Positions 27,537-35,868 of a stretch of DNA of 43,915 nucleotides are shown here, one piece after another; position 1 is the stretch's first letter; every line of letters starts with the position of its first letter. The stretch spans positions 1 to 43,915 of the forward strand of contig JBBQAM010000034.1 of assembly GCA_038316335.1 (NCBI GenBank). Direction: 5' to 3'. This stretch comes from JALHST01 sp038316335. GTDB taxonomy: Bacteria; Bacteroidota; Bacteroidia; Flavobacteriales; Flavobacteriaceae. The notes beneath the pieces are model-generated. The model did no database searches, was not told the DNA's origin, and worked only from the letters and a program-made list of their open reading frames with translations. The translations under genes and the position numbers were made by a program.

Positions 27537-28568
27537 CTATTTTTTAAACTTCAAAACCTCAGACCTTCCTTTTTTGAAAATTTTATTGCTTGCCCCTTTC
27601 CCTTTTCTTAGTTTTTTCTGCTCTTCATAGGGTAATGCGTGTATTTCCTTACACGAATCAGAACAACAGTCATTCATTGCGGCAGCACAATCGGGGCATT
27701 GAATGAAAAGCAGATGACAAGCCTCATTGGCACAATTAACATGCGTATCGCATGGTTTTCCACATTGATGACACTGGGCGATTACATGGTCGGTAATACG
27801 TTCACCTCGACGATGATCGAACACGAAATTCTTTCCGATAAACTTGTTCTCAAGATTCTTTTTTTCAACTTGACGGGCGTACTCTATGATGCCCCCCTCT
27901 AACTGAAATACCTTTTTAAAGCCCCTATGTTTATAATAAGCGCTCGCTTTTTCACACCGGATCCCGCCCGTGCAGTACATGACCAACTTCTTATCTTCCT
28001 TATGGGCCGACAGCTTCTCTTCTATCATATCCAAAGAATCCCGAAATGTGTCGACATCAGGTGTTACGGCATTTTTAAAATGCCCGATTTCACTTTCATA
28101 ATGGTTTCGCATGTCGACTAAAATCGTATCGGGATCCTCAATCAGTTCATTGAACTGCTCCGCATCAACGTGTATTCCTTTATTGGTGACGTCGAAAGTT
28201 CGATCATTCAGGCCATCGGCAACGATTTTATTGCGCACTTTCACTTTTAATTTTAGGAACGATTTATTATTATGTTCTCTCGCAATGTTTAGACGAACGT
28301 TGCTTAAAAATGAAATGCCATCCAAATGTGCTTTAAAGGCGTCAAAATTATTGGCTGGAACCGATAATTGCGCATTAATGCCTTCATGGGCAACATAGAT
28401 TCGGCCCAAAACATCTAGCCAATTCCAATGGATGAACATATGATTCCTAAAAATCGAAGTATTGCCTATGTGTGCATATTGATAAAAGGAAATGGTCAGG
28501 CGTTCTTGCCCGGCCTCTTCAATGAGTGCTTCCCTTTCCTTCGCACTTAAGGTATTGTACAGTTGCAT
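27537..28568 (-). CDS. trhO: tRNA uridine(34) hydroxylase (rhodanese-like)
   Basis: 343-residue cytoplasmic enzyme that, in E. coli (formerly YceA) and Bacillus, makes 5-hydroxyuridine at tRNA position 34 using oxygen. An N-terminal ferredoxin-like domain (about 25-115) is followed by the rhodanese domain (about 130-235), with active-site cysteine C199 in YCTGGIRCEK. The C-terminal cysteine-rich region contains many CxxC-type pairs that probably bind zinc. The last 25 residues are Lys-rich. It has its own consensus promoter, and the upstream terminator at 28634-28667 isolates it. Confidence 0.93.
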   Translation of the reverse strand: MQLYNTLSAKEREALIEEAGQERLTISFYQYAHIGNTSIFRNHMFIHWNWLDVLGRIYVAHEGINAQLSVPANNFDAFKAHLDGISFLSNVRLNIAREHNNKSFLKLKVKVRNKIVADGLNDRTFDVTNKGIHVDAEQFNELIEDPDTILVDMRNHYESEIGHFKNAVTPDVDTFRDSLDMIEEKLSAHKEDKKLVMYCTGGIRCEKASAYYKHRGFKKVFQLEGGIIEYARQVEKKNLENKFIGKNFVFDHRRGERITDHVIAQCHQCGKPCDTHVNCANEACHLLFIQCPDCAAAMNDCCSDSCKEIHALPYEEQKKLRKGKGASNKIFKKGRSEVLKFKK

Positions 28569-28603
28569 GCTATACTAATATTTAAGTTAAAGAATGATGG
28601 CTG

Positions 28604-28633
28604 CAAAAATAATGAATATTACACAGTTGCCAA
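28604..28633 (-). promoter_or_regulatory. trhO: Bacteroidota-type promoter of trhO
   Basis: On the minus strand TTG (28631-28633) is followed after 19 bases by TATTTTTG (28604-28611), a full match to TAnnTTTG. A start near 28597 gives a leader of about 29 bases. The promoter begins directly after the terminator at 28634-28667. Confidence 0.7.
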
Positions 28634-28667
28634 TAAAAAAAAGAGCCTCGGTGAAACCAAGACTCTT
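28634..28667 (-). terminator. leftward intrinsic terminator upstream of trhO
   Basis: On the minus strand an imperfect 12-base stem (AAGAGTCTTGGT / ACCGAGGCTCTT, two mismatches, 3-base loop; 28641-28667) is followed by eight T. It faces left although trhO's own promoter lies immediately downstream and recA points right, so it must end a transcript that starts between here and recA. Confidence 0.75.
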
Positions 28668-28765
28668 AATTGGCCATTCCAATTTTTCTTTTTCATAGCA
28701 TTCTTTGAATGCACAAAAGGAAGTGGCCATCGTTGCCCCCTGTTCCTTAAAAATAGGGGAATGTA
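28634..28765 (-). ncRNA. candidate structured small RNA between trhO and recA
   Basis: The minus strand here can fold into three successive elements: hairpin CCCCT/AGGGG (28737-28759, loop 13), a long arm made from GGCCA-C-TTCC (28719-28728) pairing with GGAATGGCC (28672-28680) and capped by the perfect hairpin GCATTC-AAA-GAATGC (28698-28712), and the intrinsic terminator (28634-28667). No gene ends at this terminator. A promoter is not clear; TATATTCT at about 28775-28782 is a weak -7 candidate. The expected RNA is about 130 bases. Its size and long-arm shape invite comparison with the Rfam 6S-Flavo family, but I cannot test that. A 47-codon ORF overlaps the same strand and is judged unlikely. 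Confidence 0.45.
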
Positions 28766-28828
28766 TATTGAGTTAGAATATATCCTTTTTTTAGTAGATG
28801 CATCTTTTCCAAAAAGGTTGCGTCCTGA

Positions 28829-28859
28829 TTGTTATATGCGAAAAGAAATAGTAATTTAG
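28829..28859 (+). promoter_or_regulatory. recA: probable recA promoter
   Basis: TTG (28829-28831) and TAATTTAG (28852-28859; consensus TAnnTTTG with one mismatch) are spaced by 20 bases. Transcription would start near 28866, about 13 bases before the recA ATG. No LexA-type dyad is apparent. Confidence 0.45.
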
Positions 28860-28878
28860 CGACCCTAATATTTAAAAA

Positions 28879-29883
28879 ATGAGTTCGGAAAAAGAAGCAA
28901 AATTAAAAGCCCTTAAGCTAACGCTTGATAAGCTTGATAAAACCTATGGCAAAGGTGCGGTCATGAAAATGGGCGATAGCGTGGTGCAAGATGTTGAGGT
29001 GATACCTTCGGGTTCATTGGGCTTGGATATTGCTCTGGGCGTGGGTGGTTATCCCCGTGGAAGGGTCGTAGAAATATATGGCCCGGAATCCTCTGGAAAA
29101 ACCACGCTCACCCTGCACGCCATTGCCGAAGCACAAAAAAAAGGTGGCATTGCCGCTTTCATTGATGCCGAGCATGCTTTTGATCGTTTTTATGCCGAAA
29201 AATTAGGCGTAGATATTGACAACCTCATCATTTCCCAACCCGATAACGGGGAGCAGGCTTTAGAAATAACCGACAATCTAATCAGGTCAGGAGCCATTGA
29301 TATTGTAGTAATCGACTCGGTAGCCGCCTTAACTCCGAAGAGTGAAATTGAAGGTGAAATGGGTGATTCAAAAATGGGTCTCCATGCCAGATTAATGTCC
29401 CAGGCCCTTCGAAAATTAACAGGGTCGATTAGCAAGACCAATTGTACCGTGATCTTTATCAACCAATTGCGGGAAAAAATCGGGGTCATGTTCGGGAACC
29501 CAGAAACTACCACGGGCGGTAATGCCCTTAAATTTTATGCTTCGGTTCGTTTGGATATCCGACGATCCACACAAATCAAGAACACCGACGGTGGAGTCGA
29601 AGGAAACAAAACCAGGGTTAAAGTCGTAAAAAATAAGGTAGCCCCACCCTTTAAAACCGCAGAATTCGATATCATGTATGGTGAAGGTATCTCAAAGGTC
29701 GGAGAGATAATAGATTTAGGCGTGGAGTATGAAATAATTAAAAAAAGTGGTTCATGGTTTGCTTATGGAGATACCAAACTTGGTCAAGGCCGAGATGCCG
29801 TCAAAGCCCTTTTAAATGATAATCCTGAACTTTTTGACGAACTTGACGGGAAAATTAGGGAGGCCATCAAAACCCTAAAATAA
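28879..29883 (+). CDS. recA: recombinase RecA
   Basis: 334-residue ATP-dependent strand-exchange protein of homologous recombination. The Walker A motif GPESSGKTT is at 68-76, the Walker B region is IVVIDSVAAL, and the NQLREKIGVMFGNPETTTGG block (L2 DNA-binding region) is intact. The C-terminal domain is present, but the acidic tail of E. coli RecA is short here. The ATG start is supported by the promoter 20 bases upstream. It is divergent from the candidate small RNA and trhO, and followed after 84 bases by the lipoprotein-sigma-barrel unit. Confidence 0.98.
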   Translation: MSSEKEAKLKALKLTLDKLDKTYGKGAVMKMGDSVVQDVEVIPSGSLGLDIALGVGGYPRGRVVEIYGPESSGKTTLTLHAIAEAQKKGGIAAFIDAEHAFDRFYAEKLGVDIDNLIISQPDNGEQALEITDNLIRSGAIDIVVIDSVAALTPKSEIEGEMGDSKMGLHARLMSQALRKLTGSISKTNCTVIFINQLREKIGVMFGNPETTTGGNALKFYASVRLDIRRSTQIKNTDGGVEGNKTRVKVVKNKVAPPFKTAEFDIMYGEGISKVGEIIDLGVEYEIIKKSGSWFAYGDTKLGQGRDAVKALLNDNPELFDELDGKIREAIKTLK

Positions 29884-29967
29884 GTTAGAACGCTGCGAAT
29901 CCCATTTTTATCGCAATTGACGCAACCTTAGCGAATTGTTTACATCTTATGAACAAAACGTATCTGT

Positions 29968-30384
29968 ATGAAGCGGTTGTATCAAATTTCATTCATTATC
30001 GCCTTATCGTTTTCAATAGGCGCATGTAATTTGGATGATACCAGTGAAAATTTTCATTATGAGGCACTACAAATCGTCAGTGCCGAACTCCCGGAATCTT
30101 TTACCTTGCATCAGGTTTACACCATTCCTGTAACTGTCATGAGGCCAGATGATTGTACCTTGGTCGAAGGGTTTGATATTAGTAAGGCCGCGACCACCAC
30201 ACGAAATGTAGTGGCTGTAGGTGCCATTTTGGAACGGGATGATTGTAAAACCTTAAATCAAGAAGTACAAGAAACATTTCAATTTGAAGTAGTCTACACC
30301 GAACCCTATTTATTTAGATTTTACACCGGTGACGACGCCAACGGGGATGCACAGTATTTAGAGATTGAAGTACCAGTGAACTGA
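29968..30384 (+). CDS. small lipoprotein of unknown function, sigma-unit gene 1
   Basis: 138-residue protein with a lipoprotein signal ending in SIGAC (C20). The mature part is acidic and beta-rich, with two cysteines each preceded by Asp-Asp (DDC at 61-63 and 91-93) that could form a disulfide in the periplasm. I do not recognise a family. It ends 26 bases before the sigma factor, which is followed after 30 bases by the envelope-spanning barrel protein, so it probably belongs to the same transcript. A role as sensor or client of that system is inference from position only. Confidence 0.75.
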   Translation: MKRLYQISFIIALSFSIGACNLDDTSENFHYEALQIVSAELPESFTLHQVYTIPVTVMRPDDCTLVEGFDISKAATTTRNVVAVGAILERDDCKTLNQEVQETFQFEVVYTEPYLFRFYTGDDANGDAQYLEIEVPVN

Positions 30385-30410
30385 AGCTACATGTCATACT
30401 AACCAAGATT

Positions 30411-30983
30411 TTGAGTCTGGAAGCACTCATCGAAGATTGCAAAAAGGGAGATAGAAAGGCACAGGAACAATTATATAGGAAATACGCCAATATACTGTTC
30501 GGTATCTGTCTTAAATATTCACGTTCAAAAGTTGAAGCCGAAGACAATCTGCATGATAGCTTTATGACCATTTATGAAAAAATTGGTCAGTATGAATCAA
30601 AAGGATCCTTCGAAGGGTGGATGAAGCGAATTACCATCAACACTACATTGCAAAAATTTCGGGTAAATGATCATTTAAATGTCGTAACCGAATCTATTGA
30701 GGCCCCTGAAGAAATCGAAACCGACCAGGAAAGCATTGATTTGCATACCCTTTTAAATTACATTCAGGAACTTCCGAATAAATATCGATTGACGTTCAAT
30801 TTATATGTTCTCGACGGATATTCCCATAAGGAAATCGCAGCATTATTGGGCACTTCTGCAGGGACTTCAAAATCAAATTTGGCAAGGGCACGAATTATTT
30901 TAAAGGAAAAAATCGAATCCACTATGACCCGATCACTTATCGGAATAGTGATACTGCTATTTGCAAACCTATTTTTCACCTAG
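30411..30983 (+). CDS. ECF-type sigma factor with hydrophobic C-terminal tail
   Basis: 190-residue sigma-70-family factor. Region 2 (about 10-85) contains the DNLHDSFMTIYEKIGQYE recognition segment, and region 4 (about 108-165) ends in a helix-turn-helix (GYSHKEIAALLGTSAGTSKSNLARAR). It starts at TTG (30411-30413); the only upstream ATG, at 30391, runs into a stop after three codons. After region 4 comes an uncommon tail, SLIGIVILLFANLFFT (175-190), of 16 mostly hydrophobic residues ending at the stop codon, which could anchor the protein in the inner membrane. The next gene encodes its presumed anti-sigma partner, 30 bases downstream. Confidence 0.88.
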   Translation: MSLEALIEDCKKGDRKAQEQLYRKYANILFGICLKYSRSKVEAEDNLHDSFMTIYEKIGQYESKGSFEGWMKRITINTTLQKFRVNDHLNVVTESIEAPEEIETDQESIDLHTLLNYIQELPNKYRLTFNLYVLDGYSHKEIAALLGTSAGTSKSNLARARIILKEKIESTMTRSLIGIVILLFANLFFT

Positions 30984-31013
30984 GGTTAATAGCGAAACAC
31001 AAAGTTTTTTAAA

Positions 31014-32528
31014 ATGGACAAAAAGAACATCGACCAACTATTTCAGGAGAAATTTGATAATTTCTCGGAAGTTCCAGATGAAAGAGTATGGGAAAATATA
31101 AAATCTTCCCTTGATAAAAAGAAACGTACCCCTAATCGTATCCCCTTGTGGTGGAAACTTGGCGGTATTGCGGCCTTATTCATGGCCGGTATGCTCATAT
31201 TCAACTCCTTGGAAGATCCCTCCGATAATAATCAAAAAACGACAGGTATACCAAAAGAAGGAGCTGTCAAGCGCGCGAATACCTTAGAAAATACGAATAG
31301 TCCTATAATCGAAAGCGATTCCCAGGAAGCGGTTACCAGCACTGCCTCGGAGAGCAATACTAGTGAGCATGGTAAGGCCGCCAATTCACTTGTTACAAAA
31401 GAAGCCTCTGCCAATTTAGGTTCCAGGACCTCCTCAAGTGCGGATTCGTTTCAAAAAAAGAATGATGAAGTGAAGGTTGTGGCGAATCAAGCTACAATTC
31501 GTCCTAAGAACGAAAATCAAGATGATTCGGCCGAATCTAAAGAGCCCGAAATCGCCAATAATTTAAACACATCGGTCATAGCAGGTAATGAAGGACCACA
31601 AAATGGAAATGAATCGTTTAAAAACAAACGCGAAGAAATCCCTAATCCCGAAGAACGGCAACCCGTTAATGACGAAGGGAATGGTATCGTCCTGACCGAA
31701 GAAAAAACATTCACTAAAACAAAGGAAGCGCCCAAAAAAATATCCATTTTTGATGTCATTGAACCAAATGAAGAAGATGCGATTGTTTCTGATGAAGCGG
31801 ATCACAAATGGTCGGTCGGCGGCACTATTGCCCCAGTCTATTTTAATGCCATCGGGGAAGGATCTCCTATTCATTCCAGTTTCGCCCCAAATGCAAAATC
31901 TGGTGAGATAAACCTGAGCTATGGACTTTCGGTAGGCTATGAAATCAGCAAAAAGCTGAAGATCCGTTCCGGAATCAATAAAGTAGATTTTGGCTACGAC
32001 ACGAATGATGTGGAGTTCTCATCGTCTTTTACGGCTTCGGCAAATGAACAGATTCCGAACATAGATTATAAAGTGGCCTCAGAAAATGTATTTGTGGCAA
32101 GTAAGTCGAGTGCCAACGCTTTAAAAAATGATTTCGCATTCGATGCTTCTGCCATTGATGCTTCGCGTGATGGAGTAATGACCCAGCGTTTTGGCTATTT
32201 GGAAATACCGCTTGAACTTAATTATGCATTGATTGAAAGGCGTTTTGGGGTAGATGTCATAGGGGGTCTAAGTTCGCTTTTCCTTGTTGATAATTCGGTC
32301 GCATTGACTTCTGGTAATCTGACAACCGAAATCGGCACGGCCAACAATTTAAACACGGTGAATTTCAGTACGAATATTGGTTTCGGATTTAACTATAAAT
32401 TTTCTCCGAAAGTTCAGTTCAATGTAGAACCGGTCTTCAAATATCAACTAAATACCTTCTCTAATACCGCCGGAAGTTTTCAACCCTTCTCTATGGGAAT
32501 CTACAGTGGCCTTAATTTTAGCTTTTAA
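31014..32528 (+). CDS. envelope-spanning anti-sigma-like protein with outer-membrane barrel
   Basis: 504 residues in four parts. Residues 1-45 resemble the cytoplasmic anti-sigma segment common in Flavobacteria (LFQEKFDNFSEVPDERVWENI). Residues 46-63 form one transmembrane helix (WWKLGGIAALFMAGMLIF). Residues 64-265 are a disordered Ser/Asn/Glu/Lys-rich linker. Residues 266-504 look like an eight-stranded-type outer-membrane barrel with alternating strands and a terminal aromatic (SGLNFSF). A single chain would thus cross both membranes, as reported for the dual-membrane-spanning anti-sigma factors (Dma) of Bacteroides thetaiotaomicron. It follows the sigma factor by 30 bases. There is no cleavable signal peptide, consistent with an N-in inner-membrane helix. 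Confidence 0.85.
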   Translation: MDKKNIDQLFQEKFDNFSEVPDERVWENIKSSLDKKKRTPNRIPLWWKLGGIAALFMAGMLIFNSLEDPSDNNQKTTGIPKEGAVKRANTLENTNSPIIESDSQEAVTSTASESNTSEHGKAANSLVTKEASANLGSRTSSSADSFQKKNDEVKVVANQATIRPKNENQDDSAESKEPEIANNLNTSVIAGNEGPQNGNESFKNKREEIPNPEERQPVNDEGNGIVLTEEKTFTKTKEAPKKISIFDVIEPNEEDAIVSDEADHKWSVGGTIAPVYFNAIGEGSPIHSSFAPNAKSGEINLSYGLSVGYEISKKLKIRSGINKVDFGYDTNDVEFSSSFTASANEQIPNIDYKVASENVFVASKSSANALKNDFAFDASAIDASRDGVMTQRFGYLEIPLELNYALIERRFGVDVIGGLSSLFLVDNSVALTSGNLTTEIGTANNLNTVNFSTNIGFGFNYKFSPKVQFNVEPVFKYQLNTFSNTAGSFQPFSMGIYSGLNFSF

Positions 32529-32712
32529 CCAAAATACAGGCGAGATGAATACACCCTAATCAAGCGAGTTGATGTAGTGTGTCGAGCAAGATTTCTTGGT
32601 TGTGAATCGATTAATTCAAAACAGGAAGCAACTAAACATGAATTCACACAGGCTTCAATCTATGTTTAGGGAATTACAATATACTTATAGGTATAATTCT
32701 ATAAGATTTCTT

Positions 32713-33459
32713 TTAGGTAGGCCCCTTTTTAGTTAGTTCGGTCAAAATAACCTCTCTTACTTCCTTCCTAAGGACCGATTTATCGGCTTCAGTCAATAGC
32801 CCAGTTTCAAAAAATGAATGCACTTTGGCGCGAAGTACTCCAGGGCCACCACTGAAAAATGAAAATGGATAGCGCTTTTTATTGTCTTGAAAGGTTATGG
32901 GCACCACCGGAATCTGATGCGCTATTGCCATTTTAAAGGCCCCGTCTTTGAATTCATCCAATATGATATGTTCATCAGGGACACCGCCTTCCGGAAAAAT
33001 GCAGATACTTAACCCTTGGCTAAGTCGTCGCTGTGCCCTTCTGTAAACAGCTGTTCGACTTCTAGTATCTTCACGGTCTACCATAATGCAAACCCTTTTA
33101 TAGAAAAATCCGAAAAGAGGAATCTTAACAAGTTCTTTTTTGCCAACAAAAACAAATGGAAATTTACTGACATATAACATCAACATAATATCGAGCATAC
33201 TTGTATGATTGGCCACTAGCATATAACTTTTACCACTTTCCATTTTCTGATCCCAGGCAATACTAGGAGGGCATCCCATACCGTACAGTATAAAAGTTGC
33301 CCATAAATTCCTTGCCAGCCAGAAGAATTGTGGATAAAATTTTTCGGAAAGGGTAAAAAGAAGTAAGAGCGGGAAAAAGAGTATAATGGGGATAGCGACC
33401 AAAATATAGAACCAAATGCGGTAGAGTGTTTGGCCTATTTTTTTTAGCAATGCTAACAT
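32713..33459 (-). CDS. plsC: 1-acyl-sn-glycerol-3-phosphate acyltransferase
   Basis: 248-residue membrane acyltransferase that makes phosphatidic acid from lysophosphatidic acid. Hydrophobic segments occupy about 15-40 and 50-62. The catalytic HxxxxD motif is H85-TSML-D90 (NHTSMLD), and the glycerol-phosphate site is FPEGG (155-159; the more common form is FPEGT). The ATG at 33457-33459 is only 5 bases past a TATTTTTG box at 33465-33472, with no TTG at the expected distance, so either the messenger is nearly leaderless or the box is fortuitous. It is divergent from trpS. Confidence 0.92.
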   Translation of the reverse strand: MLALLKKIGQTLYRIWFYILVAIPIILFFPLLLLFTLSEKFYPQFFWLARNLWATFILYGMGCPPSIAWDQKMESGKSYMLVANHTSMLDIMLMLYVSKFPFVFVGKKELVKIPLFGFFYKRVCIMVDREDTRSRTAVYRRAQRRLSQGLSICIFPEGGVPDEHIILDEFKDGAFKMAIAHQIPVVPITFQDNKKRYPFSFFSGGPGVLRAKVHSFFETGLLTEADKSVLRKEVREVILTELTKKGPT

Positions 33460-33482
33460 AGCATCAAAAATAAGTAATTCCC

Positions 33483-33511
33483 TTTGTTTTTTATGATTTG
33501 TTTTACCTTTG
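33483..33511 (+). promoter_or_regulatory. trpS: Bacteroidota-type promoter of trpS that decides its start
   Basis: TTTG (33483-33486), a 17-base spacer and TACCTTTG (33504-33511) form a full consensus match. Transcription should start near 33518. An ATG at 33484 lies inside this promoter, so translation must start at the ATG at 33532, 14 bases into the transcript. Confidence 0.8.
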
Positions 33512-33531
33512 TAAACTTCGAATCAAAGTCA

Positions 33532-34500
33532 ATGGCAAGAATACTAACAGGAATACAAAGTACCGGAATCCCACATTTGGGGAATATCCTAGGTGCCATC
33601 ATACCAGCCATTAAAATGGCCCAGGACCCTAAAAACGAATCCTTCCTATTTATCGCCGATATGCATTCGCTGACGCAGATAAAAAATGGGCCCGAACTGC
33701 GTCACAATACCTATGCCACCGCGGCCGCCTGGCTGGCCTTTGGACTTGATATTGAAAAAACGGTCTTTTACCGGCAGAGCGATGTGCCTCAAGTAGCCGA
33801 ACTTTGCTGGTATCTCAGCTGCCTGTTTCCATACCAGCGATTAACCTTGGCGCATGCCTTCAAGGACAAAGCCGATCGATTGGAGGATGTGAATGCCGGA
33901 ATATTTACGTACCCCATGTTAATGGCCGCCGATATACTCTTGTACGATGCAAATATCGTCCCGGTGGGAAAAGATCAATTACAGCATCTGGAAATGACGC
34001 GTGATGTAGCATCACGATTTCATGCCCAATTCGGGGAAACGTTTGTCTTGCCGGAGGCCAAGGTGCAAGAAGAAACCATGTATATCCCTGGTACGGATGG
34101 CGAAAAAATGAGTAAGAGCAAAGGCAATCTCATCAATATTTTTCAGCCACATAAACAGCTTCGCAAACAGATTATGGGGATACAAACAGATTCTACGCCC
34201 ATGGAAGCTCCTAAGAATCCAGATGCCGATACCATCTTTACACTATACAAAATCCTGGCATCGGAATCCCAAATTCAAGAAATGCGTCAGAATTACCTTC
34301 AAGGCAACTACGGTTATGGCCATGCCAAGCAGGCTTTATTTGATGTCATCCTTGAAAAATTTGGCGCATCGCAGGAACGATTCGACTATTATATGAGCCA
34401 TCTTTCGGAAATAGATAACGCCCTTGATATGGGCGCTGAAAAAGCAAAAAAAGTTGCTGATCTTGTTCTTAATAGGGTTCGCAAGAAAGTTGGCTATTGA
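33532..34500 (+). CDS. trpS: tryptophan--tRNA ligase
   Basis: Cytoplasmic class I aminoacyl-tRNA synthetase, 322 residues from the ATG at 33532. That start yields the family N-terminus MARILTGIQSTG; 16 extra upstream codons would lie in the promoter. The HIGH-type motif is PHLG at 14-17, and KMSKS is at 192-196 (GEKMSKSKGN). Length matches bacterial TrpRS (about 325-335). It is monocistronic, convergent with dprA across a 160-base gap with no strong terminator. Confidence 0.97.
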   Translation: MARILTGIQSTGIPHLGNILGAIIPAIKMAQDPKNESFLFIADMHSLTQIKNGPELRHNTYATAAAWLAFGLDIEKTVFYRQSDVPQVAELCWYLSCLFPYQRLTLAHAFKDKADRLEDVNAGIFTYPMLMAADILLYDANIVPVGKDQLQHLEMTRDVASRFHAQFGETFVLPEAKVQEETMYIPGTDGEKMSKSKGNLINIFQPHKQLRKQIMGIQTDSTPMEAPKNPDADTIFTLYKILASESQIQEMRQNYLQGNYGYGHAKQALFDVILEKFGASQERFDYYMSHLSEIDNALDMGAEKAKKVADLVLNRVRKKVGY

Positions 34501-34660
34501 TTAACTATAAACCAACCAATGAGTCGGTTTCTTCCTCCGACAATTTAAGGATAAATCGATTCCTGTTTGATTTAAGGGCCCATTCTATCGCCGAATTTCA
34601 CAAAATACTTCCTGAATTTTTATAACGGTTATTTTTACAAACCCTTCGGTTGGTCATCTT

Positions 34661-35779
34661 TTAAATAGCCTCGAACAATTTGCCGGGTAAAGGGCGTATT
34701 ACACCTTTCATTTCCATATTCAATAGGGTTGAAGAAGCCCTAAAAATCGGGATTTTGCATTCGAGGGCAATGCTGTCCAATAGTTGTTTTCCCCTTTTTT
34801 GTAGATATCCATAAATCGTCTTTTCGGTGGCATCCATTTCCGAGAACAGCTCATGTTGTATCACTTCGGTCGTCATATGTTTCACCTCCCAATTCAACAT
34901 GTAGATCAAATCTGCTGCCGAGGTAAGTATATGCCCCTTTTGCTGCTTGATAAGATTATTGCACCCTATGCTATATTTATCGTCTGCACGTCCCGGAACT
35001 GCAAAGACATCGCGATTATAGCTATTCGCTATATCTGCTGTCACCAGGCTTCCGCCTTTTTCGGCCGATTCTACTACGACGGTCGCTTCACTCATCCCGG
35101 CAATAATCCGGTTTCGCTTTAGAAAATTTTCACGATCCGGTTGGCTCGAGCTCCAAAATTCAGTCAGAAAACCCCCGTTTTTCTCTATCTCCCTTCGATA
35201 TTGGGAATGAATTTTCGGGTACATCTGATTCAGGCCATGGGCCAAACAACCTATGGTCTGCAAGCCGATTTTAGCAGCTGCGCGTTGTATGCAAATATCG
35301 ACCCCATACGCAAATCCACTCACGATTACAGGATTCAGTGGCGCTATGTCCTCAATGAAACGTTCACAAAAGGCAACACCATAACTGGTGATGTTCCGCG
35401 TACCGACCACACTGATGATTCTTCGGCCTTCCAAGTCGATCTTACCCCTTCCGAATAACAGTAAAGGACCATCGAAACAATGCTTCAAATACCTTGGATA
35501 TGCTTCGTCTAAATAATAGGTAACTTGTAGTTCGTTTTTTTGTATAAATTCATATTCACTGGCCGCAGCCTCTTCATGCTCTGCATAATTCAAACCCTTC
35601 AAAATATGGGACCCAATTCCTTCTATCTTTAGCAAATGATGGCGTTTTTCGCCAAAAACTGCCAAAGGGCTTCCACAATGTGCAATTAATTTTTTCGCTG
35701 TAACATCGCCAATATTGGGAATATGCTGTAGCCGAAGCACCGCAATCAGTTCATTTTTAGATAGTTTTAAAGTATTCAT
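34661..35779 (-). CDS. dprA: DNA-processing protein DprA
   Basis: 372-residue cytoplasmic protein that loads RecA on incoming single-stranded DNA during transformation. The first four codons of the longer reading frame start at TTG (35789-35791) and would add WITM-type residues; I prefer the ATG at 35777-35779. The N-terminal helix-hairpin-helix region (about 8-65) precedes the Rossmann-like DprA domain, with VVGTRNITSYG (about 124-134) and SGFAYGVD (about 154-161), and SEKGGSL/VPGRADDKYSIGCNNLI-like blocks. A winged-helix DprA C-domain closes the protein. It is divergent from the HU-SPOR gene. Confidence 0.94.
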   Translation of the reverse strand: MNTLKLSKNELIAVLRLQHIPNIGDVTAKKLIAHCGSPLAVFGEKRHHLLKIEGIGSHILKGLNYAEHEEAAASEYEFIQKNELQVTYYLDEAYPRYLKHCFDGPLLLFGRGKIDLEGRRIISVVGTRNITSYGVAFCERFIEDIAPLNPVIVSGFAYGVDICIQRAAAKIGLQTIGCLAHGLNQMYPKIHSQYRREIEKNGGFLTEFWSSSQPDRENFLKRNRIIAGMSEATVVVESAEKGGSLVTADIANSYNRDVFAVPGRADDKYSIGCNNLIKQQKGHILTSAADLIYMLNWEVKHMTTEVIQHELFSEMDATEKTIYGYLQKRGKQLLDSIALECKIPIFRASSTLLNMEMKGVIRPLPGKLFEAI

Positions 35780-35868
35780 AGTTATCCACAAAATACATAA
35801 AATTTAATGTTAATAAAAACTTGCGAGCAAGGTTTTGAACCACTTTATTTTTTCCAATATTTGCTGAT

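Noticed and set aside
28587..28730. 47-codon minus-strand ORF with a hydrophobic C-terminus (MATSFCAFKECYEKEKLEWP...)
   Set aside because: It reads through the terminator hairpin and the trhO promoter, and its start lies inside the paired arm of the RNA candidate; RNA structure explains the sequence better than coding.
32684..32705. Inverted repeat CTTATAG-(8)-CTATAAG between convergent genes
   Set aside because: The stem is almost entirely A/T and has no clear T-tract; too weak to call a terminator.
35782..35790. TTATCCACA, a perfect DnaA-box consensus at the dprA start
   Set aside because: A single box with no cluster, no AT-rich unwinding element and no dnaA/dnaN neighbours does not make an origin.
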